Below are positions 1-8,425 of a DNA stretch of 64,000 nt, piece after piece (within the stretch, counting starts at the first letter, position 1; each line of letters opens with the position of its first letter). The translations under genes and the position numbers were made by a program. This DNA comes from Geothrix sp. (GTDB taxonomy: Bacteria > Acidobacteriota > Holophagae > Holophagales > Holophagaceae): contig NZ_CP126625.1 of assembly GCF_030219325.1 (NCBI RefSeq), forward strand, positions 2,654,857 through 2,718,856, written 5' to 3'. Below the pieces are notes generated by a model. That model made no database searches, was not told the origin of the DNA, and was given only the letters and a program-made list of their open reading frames with translations.

Positions 1-759
1 GGCCTGGCCCTGTCCCGCCAGGATCGCTGCCTCCTTGCCCACGCGCCCCCCGCCGGCGGTGATCTTGAAGGACTCCTTCCCCCTCTTGTTCTTGCTCTCC
101 CGCTGCGGGGCCAGCTGGAACAGCACCTGGCCGCCCGCCAGAGCCTGGGCGCGGTCGCCCAGGACGCCGAGGTTGAGCGAGAGGATGCGGAAGCCGCCGG
201 ATTCCTTGCGCACGGCCCGCAGGTAGGTGTCCTTGCGGGGTTCCTTCAGGTTGGTGTCGTGGCTGTCGGCCCAGACCATGCCGATGAAGGTCTCCGGCAC
301 GCCGTCCGGCAGCTGCCGCGCATGCTCCACCCAGGCCCCGCCGTAGGTCCGCAGGGCCTGCAGGGCGGCCGCATCCGTGGATTCCTGGTTGGCGGTCTTC
401 AGGGCGTCTTCCCAGGCCGCCAGGGTCTGCTGCGTGGAGCGGCTCACCTGCGCCCCCAGCCCGAGCCAGCTCAGGGCCATGAGCATCAGGGCCAGGGCCA
501 CCACGGGCAGCACCGACATGAGCGCGAGGATCACCCACAGCCGCCGCGAGACGCGGAACAGGAGCCTGTTCCAGATCCAGCGCAGGCCGCGGAAGAGGAG
601 CCACAGTCCGCCGGCCCAGGCCAGGGCCCCGGCGCAGCCGGATCCCACCGGCGGCAGGGCCAGGGCCAACCCAACGGCGAGGAAGGCCCAGGGCCAGTCA
701 CGCCGGAAGCGGAAGGCGGCCCAGCCGCGGCGGAGCAGGTCCTGAAGCGAGCGGAGCAT
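1..759 (-). CDS. N-terminal part of a membrane-anchored signalling protein (truncated by window edge)
   Basis: A reading frame opens with ATG at 759 and runs without a stop to base 1, giving 253 codons. The first 90 residues contain hydrophobic stretches at about residues 22-50 and 62-90, separated by Arg/Trp-rich segments. A soluble region that looks extracytoplasmic follows. This layout, two or three membrane segments then a sensor-like domain, is typical of sensor kinases or membrane-bound SpoIIE-type phosphatases. The catalytic part lies outside the window, so the class cannot be decided. The start lies 7 bases after the fabG stop, so the two are probably co-transcribed. Confidence 0.6.
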   Translation of the reverse strand, partial: MLRSLQDLLRRGWAAFRFRRDWPWAFLAVGLALALPPVGSGCAGALAWAGGLWLLFRGLRWIWNRLLFRVSRRLWVILALMSVLPVVALALMLMALSWLGLGAQVSRSTQQTLAAWEDALKTANQESTDAAALQALRTYGGAWVEHARQLPDGVPETFIGMVWADSHDTNLKEPRKDTYLRAVRKESGGFRILSLNLGVLGDRAQALAGGQVLFQLAPQRESKNKRGKESFKITAGGGRVGKEAAILAGQGQA

Positions 760-766
760 GCCCGGC

Positions 767-1513
767 TCAGGCCATCAGCATTCCGCCATTCACGCTGAGG
801 ACCTGCCCGGTGATGTAGCTGGCCTCGTCGCTGGCGAGGAACGCGACGGCGGCGGCGATGTCGGCGGGTGTCCCCATGCGGCCCAGGGGGATCTGCTTGG
901 TGAACTCGGCCTTCACGTCCTCAGGCAGACCCGCCGTCATGGCGGTCTCGATGTAGCCCGGCGTCACCGCGTTGGCCGTGACGTTGCGGCTGGCGAGCTC
1001 CCGGGCCACGGACTTGGTGAGGCCGATGAGGCCGGCCTTGGCCGCCACGTAGTTCGCCTGGCCCGGGTTGCCCATCTGGCCCACCACGGAGGCGATGTTG
1101 ATGATGCGGCCCCAGCGCTGCTTCATCATGGGCTTGGTGGCCGCCTGAATGGCCGTCCACGCGCCCTTGAGGTTGGTGTCGATCACCGCGTCCCAGTCCT
1201 CCTCCTTCATCTGGATGAGGAGCTTGTCGCGGGTGATGCCTGCGTTGTTCACCAGGATGTGGATGGCGCCATGGCGTTCCACGGTGGTGGCCACGGCGGC
1301 CTTCACGGAGGCCGTGTCCGACAGGTCGGCGGCGATGACGTCCGCCTTGCCCCCGGCCGCGGTGATGGCATCCGCCACGTCCTGCAGCTTGTTCAGCGTG
1401 CGGGCCGCGCAGACCACCGTGGCCCCCTGGGCGGCGAGCTGCTTCGCGATGGCTTCGCCGATGCCCTGGCTGGCGCCGGTGACGAGGGCGACCTTGCCGT
1501 CGAGGCTGAACAT
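767..1513 (-). CDS. fabG: 3-oxoacyl-ACP reductase FabG (SDR family)
   Basis: Predicted NADPH-dependent reduction of 3-oxoacyl-ACP in type II fatty acid synthesis; cytoplasmic. The 248-residue protein has the SDR cofactor motif TGASQGIG near residue 14, NNAG near residue 88 and the Ser...Tyr-x3-Lys active site (NYVAAK), all at normal SDR spacing. It ends in the usual SYITGQVLSVNGG. The ATG at 1513 has GGAGGT 4 bases upstream; an upstream in-frame extension has no ribosome site. It stands apart from the fabD cluster at 11-13 kb and leads a short unit with the truncated gene downstream. Another SDR specificity is possible, but the similarity to FabG runs end to end. Confidence 0.93.
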   Translation of the reverse strand: MFSLDGKVALVTGASQGIGEAIAKQLAAQGATVVCAARTLNKLQDVADAITAAGGKADVIAADLSDTASVKAAVATTVERHGAIHILVNNAGITRDKLLIQMKEEDWDAVIDTNLKGAWTAIQAATKPMMKQRWGRIINIASVVGQMGNPGQANYVAAKAGLIGLTKSVARELASRNVTANAVTPGYIETAMTAGLPEDVKAEFTKQIPLGRMGTPADIAAAVAFLASDEASYITGQVLSVNGGMLMA

Positions 1514-1676
1514 GGGACCTCCAAAACGAGTGAAGGGACAGCATACCAAGGTGGGCCGGGGCCATCTGGCCCCAGATCTCGCGCAACGCATGCGATGTGC
1601 GCAGGGAAGAACGGTTCCGGGGGCTTGCCCAAGGCCTGGATGGGACTACCATGGGGCCCTTCCCCCGGGAGGGACC

Positions 1677-2105
1677 ATGCTCGTCTTCGCCTGTCTCCTG
1701 CTACTCCAGACACCCGGGGCCCAGGCCCCGGCCTGGTCCGCCACCACCCTGGAGGCGGCCGCCACCGAGGCCAACAAGAAGGTGCTCGCCGAAGCCAAAC
1801 CCATCACGGTCACGGGCGAAATCGTGGACGTGTCCTGCTACACCCAGTTGGGCAAGCGGGGCGAGGGCCACAAGGCCTGCGGCACCCTGTGCGTGGCCTC
1901 CGGATCGCCCGCGGGCATCCTCACCTCCGACGGTACGCTCTACATCCTCATGGCCGAGCCCCATCACCCGAGGCGGGATGGCAAGGCGAGCCTGGCCAAA
2001 TACCTCAGCGAGCGCATGGCCCAGACCCTCACCCTGTCGGGCATGGCCTCCAGCCATGGCGGCATCCACACGCTGTTCATCCCCGTGCCCGCCGAGGGGA
2101 AGTAG
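1677..2105 (+). CDS. Small exported protein with a Cys/His motif, unknown function
   Basis: A 142-residue protein starting at ATG 1677, with GGGAGGG just upstream. Residues 1-17 form a short hydrophobic leader ending near AQA, so export is likely. The mature part holds C54, H65, C68 and C72, spaced C-x10-H-x2-C-x3-C, inside a predicted beta-rich segment. It is not a haem-c CxxCH site; a metal site or disulphide is possible. I do not recognise a named family with certainty. Its stop codon abuts the stop of the convergent hydrolase gene. A divergent 163-bp gap separates it from fabG. Confidence 0.7.
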   Translation: MLVFACLLLLQTPGAQAPAWSATTLEAAATEANKKVLAEAKPITVTGEIVDVSCYTQLGKRGEGHKACGTLCVASGSPAGILTSDGTLYILMAEPHHPRRDGKASLAKYLSERMAQTLTLSGMASSHGGIHTLFIPVPAEGK

Positions 2106-3092
2106 TCACTTCAGCGTCTTCAGCCACGCCGCCACGGGCGTGAGATCGGCCAGCGGCGTGCCATCGCCGTAGGTGGTCGAGGCGTTGGCGCCGGACAGCT
2201 CCGACTTCGCGCGGCTCTCCCGCTTGAGGAGGTGGTTGGCCTCGGCGAGTTCGATGACGGCACCCTTGAACTCCGCGGGGACCACCTCGGGCTTCCAGGT
2301 CTGGACATCGCGATCGCCCCAGGCCACCGCGGTGGGGATGGGCAGGCGCTGCGCTGCGCCCCAGGGATCGAGGTCCAGCAGGTCGCGGACGAAGCCGCGG
2401 GTCTCAGGCCGGGCCAGGCTGCGGGCCAGGGCCGTCAGGCCCGGTGCCACGGAGGGCCCGGCTTCAGGCAGGTCGAGGTCCTTCCGGATGGCGGCCAGCA
2501 CCGCCTCCAGGTAGGCCAGGTTCGTGGCGGAGACCTCTGCCGGCGCGCCGGCCGCCTCCAGCTGGCCCTTGACCTGGGCGGAGATGAGCCTGCCCATGCT
2601 GAGGCCCGGCATGGCCAGCAGCAGCGCCGCATCGGCGCCCCCGGCCGCCAGCAGCGACAGCAGCGCGCCCTCGCCGTGGCCCACCAGGAGCAGCTTCTTC
2701 CCTTTCGCCTCGGGTAGGGCCCGAGCTGCGCGCAGGGCCGCCTTGATGTCGCCCAGCTGGGCATCCAGCGAGACGTCGAGCTTGGGGTCCTTGGCCCCGA
2801 TGAACCGCTTGTCGAAGCGCAGCGAGCCGATGCCCTGCCCTTGCAGCCAGGCCGCGACCTCCCGCCCCGCATGGCTCGGCACGGGAATGAGCGGATTGGA
2901 CCAGTCCCGGTCCGTGGGGCCAGAACCCGCCACCATCACGGCGAAGTAGGGATGGCCGCCGCCGGCCTTCACGCTGCCCTTCAAGGGGAAGGCGTTGAAA
3001 CCCGGGAAGCTGACGGAGCGGTCCGGAGAAGCCGGTACCTGGGCGAGGACAGGGGTGATCGCGAGGAGGATCGTCAGCGCGGCGCGTGGCAT
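2106..3092 (-). CDS. Exported alpha/beta-hydrolase-fold protein lacking the nucleophile serine
   Basis: A 328-residue protein with a cleavable-looking signal peptide (residues 1-18, ending VLAQ). The order of elements is that of the alpha/beta-hydrolase fold: the early GSGPTDRDW loop, the nucleophile elbow at 138-142, an acid loop WGDRD near 258-262 and a histidine at 287 (EANHLL). The elbow reads G-H-G-E-G where relatives have G-H-S-E-G, so the catalytic Ser is Gly140 (codon 2673-2675). The Asp and His of the triad look retained. Either the protein is a non-hydrolytic relative or this base is an error. The start was set at ATG 3092 because it begins the signal peptide. Confidence 0.8.
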   Translation of the reverse strand: MPRAALTILLAITPVLAQVPASPDRSVSFPGFNAFPLKGSVKAGGGHPYFAVMVAGSGPTDRDWSNPLIPVPSHAGREVAAWLQGQGIGSLRFDKRFIGAKDPKLDVSLDAQLGDIKAALRAARALPEAKGKKLLLVGHGEGALLSLLAAGGADAALLLAMPGLSMGRLISAQVKGQLEAAGAPAEVSATNLAYLEAVLAAIRKDLDLPEAGPSVAPGLTALARSLARPETRGFVRDLLDLDPWGAAQRLPIPTAVAWGDRDVQTWKPEVVPAEFKGAVIELAEANHLLKRESRAKSELSGANASTTYGDGTPLADLTPVAAWLKTLK

Positions 3093-3203
3093 CGGGGCTC
3101 CGGGAAGGGTGGTGCGGGCAGGTTCTGGCAGCGGCAGTCCCTGAAGAACAATGACGGAAAGGGACGGTAGGTTCGCAGGGACCTGGGCGCCGACCCGGCC
3201 CGG

Positions 3204-3232
3204 TTGACAGCCGCAAGGATATCCCATACATT
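3204..3232 (+). promoter_or_regulatory. Sigma-70 promoter of the marR efflux operon
   Basis: TTGACA at 3204-3209 and TACATT at 3227-3232 are separated by 17 bases. This is a full -35 match and a 4/6 -10 match at ideal spacing. It predicts transcription starting near 3239, which leaves about 40 bases of leader before the marR ATG. Confidence 0.6.
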
Positions 3233-3234
3233 AC

Positions 3235-3259
3235 TGCCTTGACAGTGATTGCTTAGGCA
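3235..3259 (+). promoter_or_regulatory. Candidate MarR operator
   Basis: Imperfect inverted repeat with arms TGCCT (3235-3239) and AGGCA (3255-3259). It lies immediately downstream of the -10 box and over the predicted transcription start. The size and position are those of an autoregulatory MarR-family site; that MarR binds here is inference. Confidence 0.4.
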
Positions 3260-3278
3260 TCAACCTCGGACCCTTCCC

Positions 3279-3782
3279 ATGACCACCCGCCCAGACCGCC
3301 ACGCCCCCCTGTACACCCCGGAGAACTACTTGCCGGAGGAGAGCGTCGGACGCCTTATCGCCGATGTCTCCGGGCGCCTCCTGGCCGCCTTCGACGAGGA
3401 GATGACCGGCATGGGCATCACTGGGGCGCAGTGGGTGATCCTGATGCGCATCGCCGGCGGGTGCGGTTCCACGGCTGCCGAGCTCTGCCGCTTCAGCCGC
3501 TATGACACGGGGTCCATGACCCGCATGCTCGATCGCCTGGAGGAGAAGGGCCTGATTCGCCGCATCCGCAGCAGCCAGGACCGCCGGGTCGCCCACCTGG
3601 AACTCACGCAGGAAGGGCGGGAACTCTACCCCCTCCTGCCCCCGGTGGCCATCAAGGTGCTGAATGCCCACCTCAAGGGCTTCACCGGCGAGGAGCTGGA
3701 ACTCTTCAAGGGCTTCCTGAAACGGATGCGGGCCAACAGCGAAGAGATCGCCCGAGCCTCCGCCACCCCCGGTCTTCCCTGA
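3279..3782 (+). CDS. MarR-family transcriptional regulator
   Basis: A 167-residue winged-helix regulator. The helix-turn-helix and wing are clear in residues about 55-110: TAAELCRFSRYDTGSMTRML, then LEEKGLIRR and the wing SSQDRRVAHLELT, the hallmark DxRxxxLxLT pattern of MarR proteins. It is the first gene of a four-gene efflux operon. The ATG at 3279 was chosen because the predicted transcript starts near 3239; an in-frame TTG at 3249 would sit too close to it. The ribosome site is weak. Probable role: ligand-released repressor of its own operon. Confidence 0.9.
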   Translation: MTTRPDRHAPLYTPENYLPEESVGRLIADVSGRLLAAFDEEMTGMGITGAQWVILMRIAGGCGSTAAELCRFSRYDTGSMTRMLDRLEEKGLIRRIRSSQDRRVAHLELTQEGRELYPLLPPVAIKVLNAHLKGFTGEELELFKGFLKRMRANSEEIARASATPGLP

Positions 3783-3791
3783 GGAGCCCCC

Positions 3792-5183
3792 ATGGAGGCA
3801 TGCATGCTCCGTCCGACCCGCCACCCCCTCCGGATCGTTCTCCCGGGCCGGATGCTCCTGGCCCTGGTGGCCCTGTCCGGTTGGAGCTCCGCCCGGGCCC
3901 AGGCGCCCGTTCCGGTCGCAACCGGGGCGCCGGCCCGCACGGTGCAGCTGACCCTGGCCCAGGCCATCCGCACGGCGCTGGACCAGAACCCGCGCGTGCA
4001 GCAGTCGCTCCTGGCCATCGCGGAAAGCGGCGATGACCGCCGCTCCGCCGCCGCGGCGCTCATGCCCTCGGTGGCAGCCCAGGCCATCGGCGTGCGCAAC
4101 AAGTACAACCTCAATGCCCAGATGGGCATGACCGTACCCGGATTCCCACCGGTGGTGGGTCCCTACAACTGGCATCAGGCGGGGCTCGAAGCCCAGGTGT
4201 CGCTCTTCGACCTCAGCCTCTGGAAGAAGTGGCGGGCCTCGCAGCACGCTGAAACCTCCACGCGCGCCCAGGGCCGCGCCGTGCGCGAGGAGATCGCCGC
4301 CATCGTGGTGGGCCAGTACCTTCGCGCGCTGCGCGCCGCCGCCTCCGTGCAGGCCGGCGAGTCCCGCGTGGAACTGGCCGAGGCCCTGGCGAAGTTGGCG
4401 GAGAACCAGCAGAAGCAGGGCGTGGGCACCAAGCTCGACACCCTGCGGTCCCAGGTGCAGCTGCAGACGGAGCGCCAGCGCCTCATCCAGGCCCAGACCC
4501 AGCGCAGCACCGCCCTCGCGGGCCTCGGCCGCGCCCTGGACCTGGAACCGGGCACCCGCATCGAGCTGACGGATTCGCTGGTCGCCCCCGCCCTGCCGGG
4601 GACGGGCTTCCAGGAGACCTTCCAGGCGGGTCTGGCGCAGCGGCCCGAGCTGGCGGCGCTGGATGCCCGGGAGCAGGCTGCCGTGAGCATGCGCGAGGCC
4701 GCCCAGGGCCTGCGCCTGCCCACCCTCGTGGCCACGGGCTTCCTCGGCTCCACGGCCCTCCAGTCCCTCCCCTCGACCACCACGTACCAGGTCTCCCTGG
4801 GCCTGCGGGTGCCGCTCTTCACTGGTGGCCTCGTGTCCGCCCAGGTATCGCGCGCCCAGTCCGAGCAGAGCCGCGTGCAGGAGGCCCGGCGCGAGGTCCG
4901 CGCCCAGGTGGGCTACGAGATCCAGGTGGCGCGTGCCGAACTGGAAGCCGCTGCGCATGAAGTGGAAGTGGCGAACCTTGCCGTCTCCCTCTCCACGGAG
5001 GCCCTCAGCCAGGCCAGGCACCGCTTCGAAGCCGGCGTGAGCAACAACATCGAAGTAATCAACGCCCAGGATGAGCTGGCCAAGGCCAACGACAACCAGA
5101 TCAGCGCCCTCTACCGCCTGAACCAGTCCCGAGCGGACCTGGCCCGGGCCACGGGGCAGCTGGAATCCTTCTTCGCACGCTGA
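3792..5183 (+). CDS. TolC-family outer-membrane efflux channel
   Basis: A 463-residue outer-membrane factor. It has an N-terminal signal segment (about residues 15-37, ending SARAQA). Two repeats of the OEP fold follow, with long heptad-rich helices rich in Ala, Gln, Glu and Arg. The paired repeats start at LTLAQAIRTALDQNP (about residue 53) and VSMREAAQGLRLPTLVATG (about residue 298). The start at 3792 has GAGGAG upstream and lies 9 bases after marR. It should provide the outer-membrane exit duct for the EmrAB-like inner-membrane pump encoded next. Confidence 0.9.
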   Translation: MEACMLRPTRHPLRIVLPGRMLLALVALSGWSSARAQAPVPVATGAPARTVQLTLAQAIRTALDQNPRVQQSLLAIAESGDDRRSAAAALMPSVAAQAIGVRNKYNLNAQMGMTVPGFPPVVGPYNWHQAGLEAQVSLFDLSLWKKWRASQHAETSTRAQGRAVREEIAAIVVGQYLRALRAAASVQAGESRVELAEALAKLAENQQKQGVGTKLDTLRSQVQLQTERQRLIQAQTQRSTALAGLGRALDLEPGTRIELTDSLVAPALPGTGFQETFQAGLAQRPELAALDAREQAAVSMREAAQGLRLPTLVATGFLGSTALQSLPSTTTYQVSLGLRVPLFTGGLVSAQVSRAQSEQSRVQEARREVRAQVGYEIQVARAELEAAAHEVEVANLAVSLSTEALSQARHRFEAGVSNNIEVINAQDELAKANDNQISALYRLNQSRADLARATGQLESFFAR

Positions 5184-5194
5184 TGGAGCCACCC

Positions 5195-6304
5195 ATGAAC
5201 CAAGATGTGACTGAACAGACCGGCTCGACTTCCGGGGCCCCGGAGTCCAGCAACAAGGCTCTGCTCGCCCTCAAGATCGGCACGCCCATCCTGCTGCTGT
5301 TCGCAGCGGGCATGTGGTTCTATTCCCGCAACCGGGTGAGCACCGACGACGCCCAGGTGGACGGCCACCTGGTGCCCGTCTCCTGCCGCGTCTATGGCAC
5401 CGTCGAGAAGGTGCTCGTGGAGGACAACCAGGAGGTGAAGGCCGGCGATCCGCTCGTGGCCATCGATCCCCGCGACATCCAGGCGAGGCTGGATCAGACC
5501 AGGGGATCCCTGGCCCAGGCCCGCGCCCAGCTCGAAGGAGCCCGGGCGGACCTGGAGCGCTCACGGGTGGCCTACCAGCAGGCCAACAGCTCCGACCTGG
5601 AAACGGCCAAGGCCAACATCGATTCGAAGAAGGCCAGCCTCGACAAGGCGAAGACCGATCTGCAGCGCATGAAGCCCCTGGCGGAGCGGGAGGAGATCTC
5701 GGCCCTGCAGTTCGATGGCTTCCGCACCCAGGCCGAGGTCGCCGACAGCGAGTGGCGCGCCGCCCAGCAGAAGCTGGGATCGCTGCAGCGCGAGGCGGAC
5801 ATCCGCCGCGTCGCCGTGGGGGCGGCGGAGGCCCGCCTGGCCTCGGCCCAGGCGCAGGTGGATCAGGCCCGGGCCAGCCAGGAGGGCCTGGACCTCCAGC
5901 TGGGTTACACGAAGATCCTGGCGCCGGTGGACGGGGTGGTCACCCGCAAGTTCGTGGAGGCGGGCCAGACCATCCAGCCCGGCCAGGGCCTGCTCACGCT
6001 GATCCCCCTGCATCGCACCTGGGTCACCGCCAACTTCAAGGAGACCCAGCTGGCGCGGATGAAGCCCGGCCAGGAGGCCGAGGTGAAGGTGGACATGAAC
6101 GGCGTGGTGCTCAAGGGCCGCGTCGATTCCATCGCCGGCTCCACGGGTTCGCGCATGAGCCTGATGCCGCCTGAGAATGCCGTGGGCAACTTCGTGAAGG
6201 TGGTCCAGCGCATCCCCGTGAAGATCCGCATCGACGAAGAGGAAGCCAAGAAGGTCGTCCTGCGCCCCGGCATGAACGTCGAGGCCACGGTCATCCTGAA
6301 CTGA
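5195..6304 (+). CDS. HlyD/EmrA-type membrane fusion protein
   Basis: A 369-residue periplasmic adaptor linking the inner-membrane pump to the TolC channel. It has a single N-terminal membrane anchor (about residues 28-45), then the lipoyl half-motif VSTDDAQVDGHLVPVSCRVYG. A long coiled coil (about residues 95-215) is followed by the second lipoyl half and beta-barrel (ILAPVDGVVTRKFVEAGQTI). VSTDDAQVDGH is typical of EmrA-like adaptors paired with DHA2 pumps. An ATG at 5183 overlaps the tolC stop, but ATG 5195 has GGAG at the right distance and is preferred. Confidence 0.9.
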   Translation: MNQDVTEQTGSTSGAPESSNKALLALKIGTPILLLFAAGMWFYSRNRVSTDDAQVDGHLVPVSCRVYGTVEKVLVEDNQEVKAGDPLVAIDPRDIQARLDQTRGSLAQARAQLEGARADLERSRVAYQQANSSDLETAKANIDSKKASLDKAKTDLQRMKPLAEREEISALQFDGFRTQAEVADSEWRAAQQKLGSLQREADIRRVAVGAAEARLASAQAQVDQARASQEGLDLQLGYTKILAPVDGVVTRKFVEAGQTIQPGQGLLTLIPLHRTWVTANFKETQLARMKPGQEAEVKVDMNGVVLKGRVDSIAGSTGSRMSLMPPENAVGNFVKVVQRIPVKIRIDEEEAKKVVLRPGMNVEATVILN

Positions 6305-6320
6305 TTCCGGCGGCCTCCCC

Positions 6321-7886
6321 GTGACCTCTTCCCACCGCCACATCAACCCCTGGGTCATCGCGCTCACCGTGATGATCGCGACCTTCATGGAGGTCCTGGA
6401 CACCAGCGTGGCCAACGTGGCGCTGCCCCACATCGCGGGGAACCTCTCCGCGACGGTGGAGGAGACCACCTGGGTGCTCACCTCGTACCTGGTGGCCAAT
6501 GCGGTGGTGCTGCCCCTGGGTGGATACTTCTCCAGCCTCATCGGCCGCAAGCGGTTCTACCTCACCTGCGTGACCATCTTCACCGTGGCGTCCTTCCTCT
6601 GCGGCATCGCGCCCTCGTTGGGCTGGCTGATCTTCTTCCGCGTCCTCCAGGGTCTCGGCGGCGGCGGCCTCCAGCCCATCTCCCAGGCCATTCTCGTGGA
6701 GACGTTCCCCGCCGAGAAGCGCGGCGCGGCCATGGCGGTCTACGGCATGGGCGTGGTGCTGGCGCCCATCATCGGGCCCGTGCTGGGCGGCTGGATCACG
6801 GACAACTTCAGCTGGCACTGGATCTTCCTCATCAACATCCCCGTGGGCTTCCTGTCCTTCTTCCTCACCAGCGCCCTGGTGCAGGATCCCCCGACCTTCC
6901 ACCGCATCTCGCTGAAGGAGGGCGCCCGCTTCGACTACCTGGGCATCGGCGTCATCACCCTGGGCCTGGCCTCGCTGGAGATCGTCCTGGACGAGGGCCA
7001 GCGCAAGGACTGGTTCAGCTCGAACCTCATCGTCTTCTTCGCCATCACGGCGGTGGTGGCCCTGCTCTACGCCGTCTATCACGAGCTGAAGAAGGAGCGC
7101 CCCATCGTGGACCTGAGGCTGCTGAAGGACCGCACCTTCGCCGTCTCCATCCTCATGCTCTTCGTGCTGGGCTTCGTCCTGTACGGCAGCCTGGCGCTGC
7201 TGCCCATCTTCCTGCAGACCATGCTGGGCTACACGGCCCTGCTCAGTGGCTGGGTGCTGAGCCCCGGCGGCCTGGCCGTGATGCTGATGATGCCGGTGGT
7301 GGCCATGCTGCTGAAGAAGACGGACACCCGCTGGCTCATCGGCGTGGGTTTCTTCTTCTGCGGGCTGGGCCTCATCCAGATGGCCGGCTTCAACCTGCAA
7401 GTGGACTTCCCTACGGCCATGTGGTCCCGGGTGGTGCAGAGCCTGGGCTTCGCCTTCCTCTTCATCCCCATCAACGTCTCGGCCTTCCAGCACATCCCCC
7501 ACGAGAAGACGGCCTACGCCGCCGGCCTCATGAACCTCGTGCGCAACATCGGCGGCAGCACGGGCATCGCCATCGCCACCACCCTGCTGGCCCGCCGGTC
7601 GCAGTTCCACCAGTCCAACCTCGTCGGGCACCTGACCCCGGGTGATCCGGCCTACCAGGGCTTCCTGGACCGGGCCACGCAGCTGGGCGTGCTGCGGGGC
7701 GGTCTGTCACCGGTGGACGCGGGCCACCTGGCCCAGGGCGCGGCCTACGGCACCGTGGTGAAGCAGTCCAGCATGATGGCCTTCGCCGATACGTTCTGGT
7801 TCATGGGCATGCTCTGCTTCGCCCTCTTCCCGCTCATCTTCCTCATGAGGCGCAGCCGGTCCACCGGGCCTGTCGTGGTGGACTGA
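6321..7886 (+). CDS. DHA2-family MFS multidrug efflux pump (EmrB-like)
   Basis: A 521-residue proton-driven exporter with about 14 hydrophobic segments. Diagnostic motifs are LDTSVANVALPHIAGNLSAT in TM1 (motif D1 of the DHA2 branch), GRKRFY in the first cytoplasmic loop (motif A) and the TM5 antiporter motif region GVVLAPIIGPVLGGWI (motif C). A GTG start at 6321 is assumed; no Shine-Dalgarno sequence is evident, so translational coupling to emrA (16-base gap) is likely. With the preceding adaptor and channel it forms a tripartite pump. The gene ends 3 bases before the convergent ferritin-like gene. Confidence 0.9.
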   Translation: MTSSHRHINPWVIALTVMIATFMEVLDTSVANVALPHIAGNLSATVEETTWVLTSYLVANAVVLPLGGYFSSLIGRKRFYLTCVTIFTVASFLCGIAPSLGWLIFFRVLQGLGGGGLQPISQAILVETFPAEKRGAAMAVYGMGVVLAPIIGPVLGGWITDNFSWHWIFLINIPVGFLSFFLTSALVQDPPTFHRISLKEGARFDYLGIGVITLGLASLEIVLDEGQRKDWFSSNLIVFFAITAVVALLYAVYHELKKERPIVDLRLLKDRTFAVSILMLFVLGFVLYGSLALLPIFLQTMLGYTALLSGWVLSPGGLAVMLMMPVVAMLLKKTDTRWLIGVGFFFCGLGLIQMAGFNLQVDFPTAMWSRVVQSLGFAFLFIPINVSAFQHIPHEKTAYAAGLMNLVRNIGGSTGIAIATTLLARRSQFHQSNLVGHLTPGDPAYQGFLDRATQLGVLRGGLSPVDAGHLAQGAAYGTVVKQSSMMAFADTFWFMGMLCFALFPLIFLMRRSRSTGPVVVD

Positions 7887-7889
7887 GTC

Positions 7890-8414
7890 CTACTGCGGCG
7901 CCGGCTCGTCCACGAAGTCCTCCTCAGACAGCCCGCTGTCCGGGGGGAGCTTCGCCAGCTCGATCTGGACCAGATGCTGGTGTTCCAGTTCCTCTTCCCG
8001 CAGCTCCTCGAAGAGGGCCCGGACCTCGACGTTCGTCAGGGCCGGCAGGGCGGCCACGAAGAAGGCGTGGGCCTTCACTTCCGAGGCGAGGGCAGCCTCC
8101 ATGGCCTTGCGCGGGGTCATGAAAGCCCGCGCCGCATCGAAGTCGGGGGCCTCGACATCGAAGATCATGGTTGGCGTCACGGCCCTGGGCGCATCGCCGA
8201 AGAGTTGGAGGCGGCGGGCAGCCAGCTCCCGCCCGTGCTTGGCCTCGTTCTCCACCATGTACCGGAAGAACCTGGCCGCATCGGGCGTGCGGTGCTGGTC
8301 CATCTGGGCCGCGAAGTCCTCGTAGCGTTCCTGCGCCTCGTCCTCGATGAGGATGGCCAGGTCGAGGGCATCCTTCAGGGAGAGGGTGGCGAAATCGATG
8401 CCGCGGATGGCCAT
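7890..8414 (-). CDS. Ferritin-like / rubrerythrin-type di-iron protein
   Basis: A 174-residue, mostly helical protein with the four-helix-bundle carboxylate pattern: E24-D-E in helix A, E57-x2-H60 in helix B, E112 in helix C and E142-x2-H145 in helix D. This is the di-iron ligand set of rubrerythrin/ferritin-like proteins. No C-terminal rubredoxin Cys pairs are present. It follows korB by 11 bases with GGGAGGT before its ATG, so it appears to be the last gene of the korAB unit. A role in peroxide or oxygen protection of the oxygen-sensitive oxidoreductase is inference from context. Confidence 0.8.
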   Translation of the reverse strand: MAIRGIDFATLSLKDALDLAILIEDEAQERYEDFAAQMDQHRTPDAARFFRYMVENEAKHGRELAARRLQLFGDAPRAVTPTMIFDVEAPDFDAARAFMTPRKAMEAALASEVKAHAFFVAALPALTNVEVRALFEELREEELEHQHLVQIELAKLPPDSGLSEEDFVDEPAPQ

Positions 8415-8425
8415 GGTGACCTCCC

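Noticed and set aside
1558-1573. Short hairpin GGGGCCA-TC-TGGCCCC between fabG and the small exported protein
   Set aside because: Two-base loop, no T-run, and located between divergent genes where no terminator is expected.
3231-5192. A 653-codon minus-strand frame across marR and the TolC-family gene
   Set aside because: It is antisense to two well-supported genes, with no domain resemblance or ribosome site.
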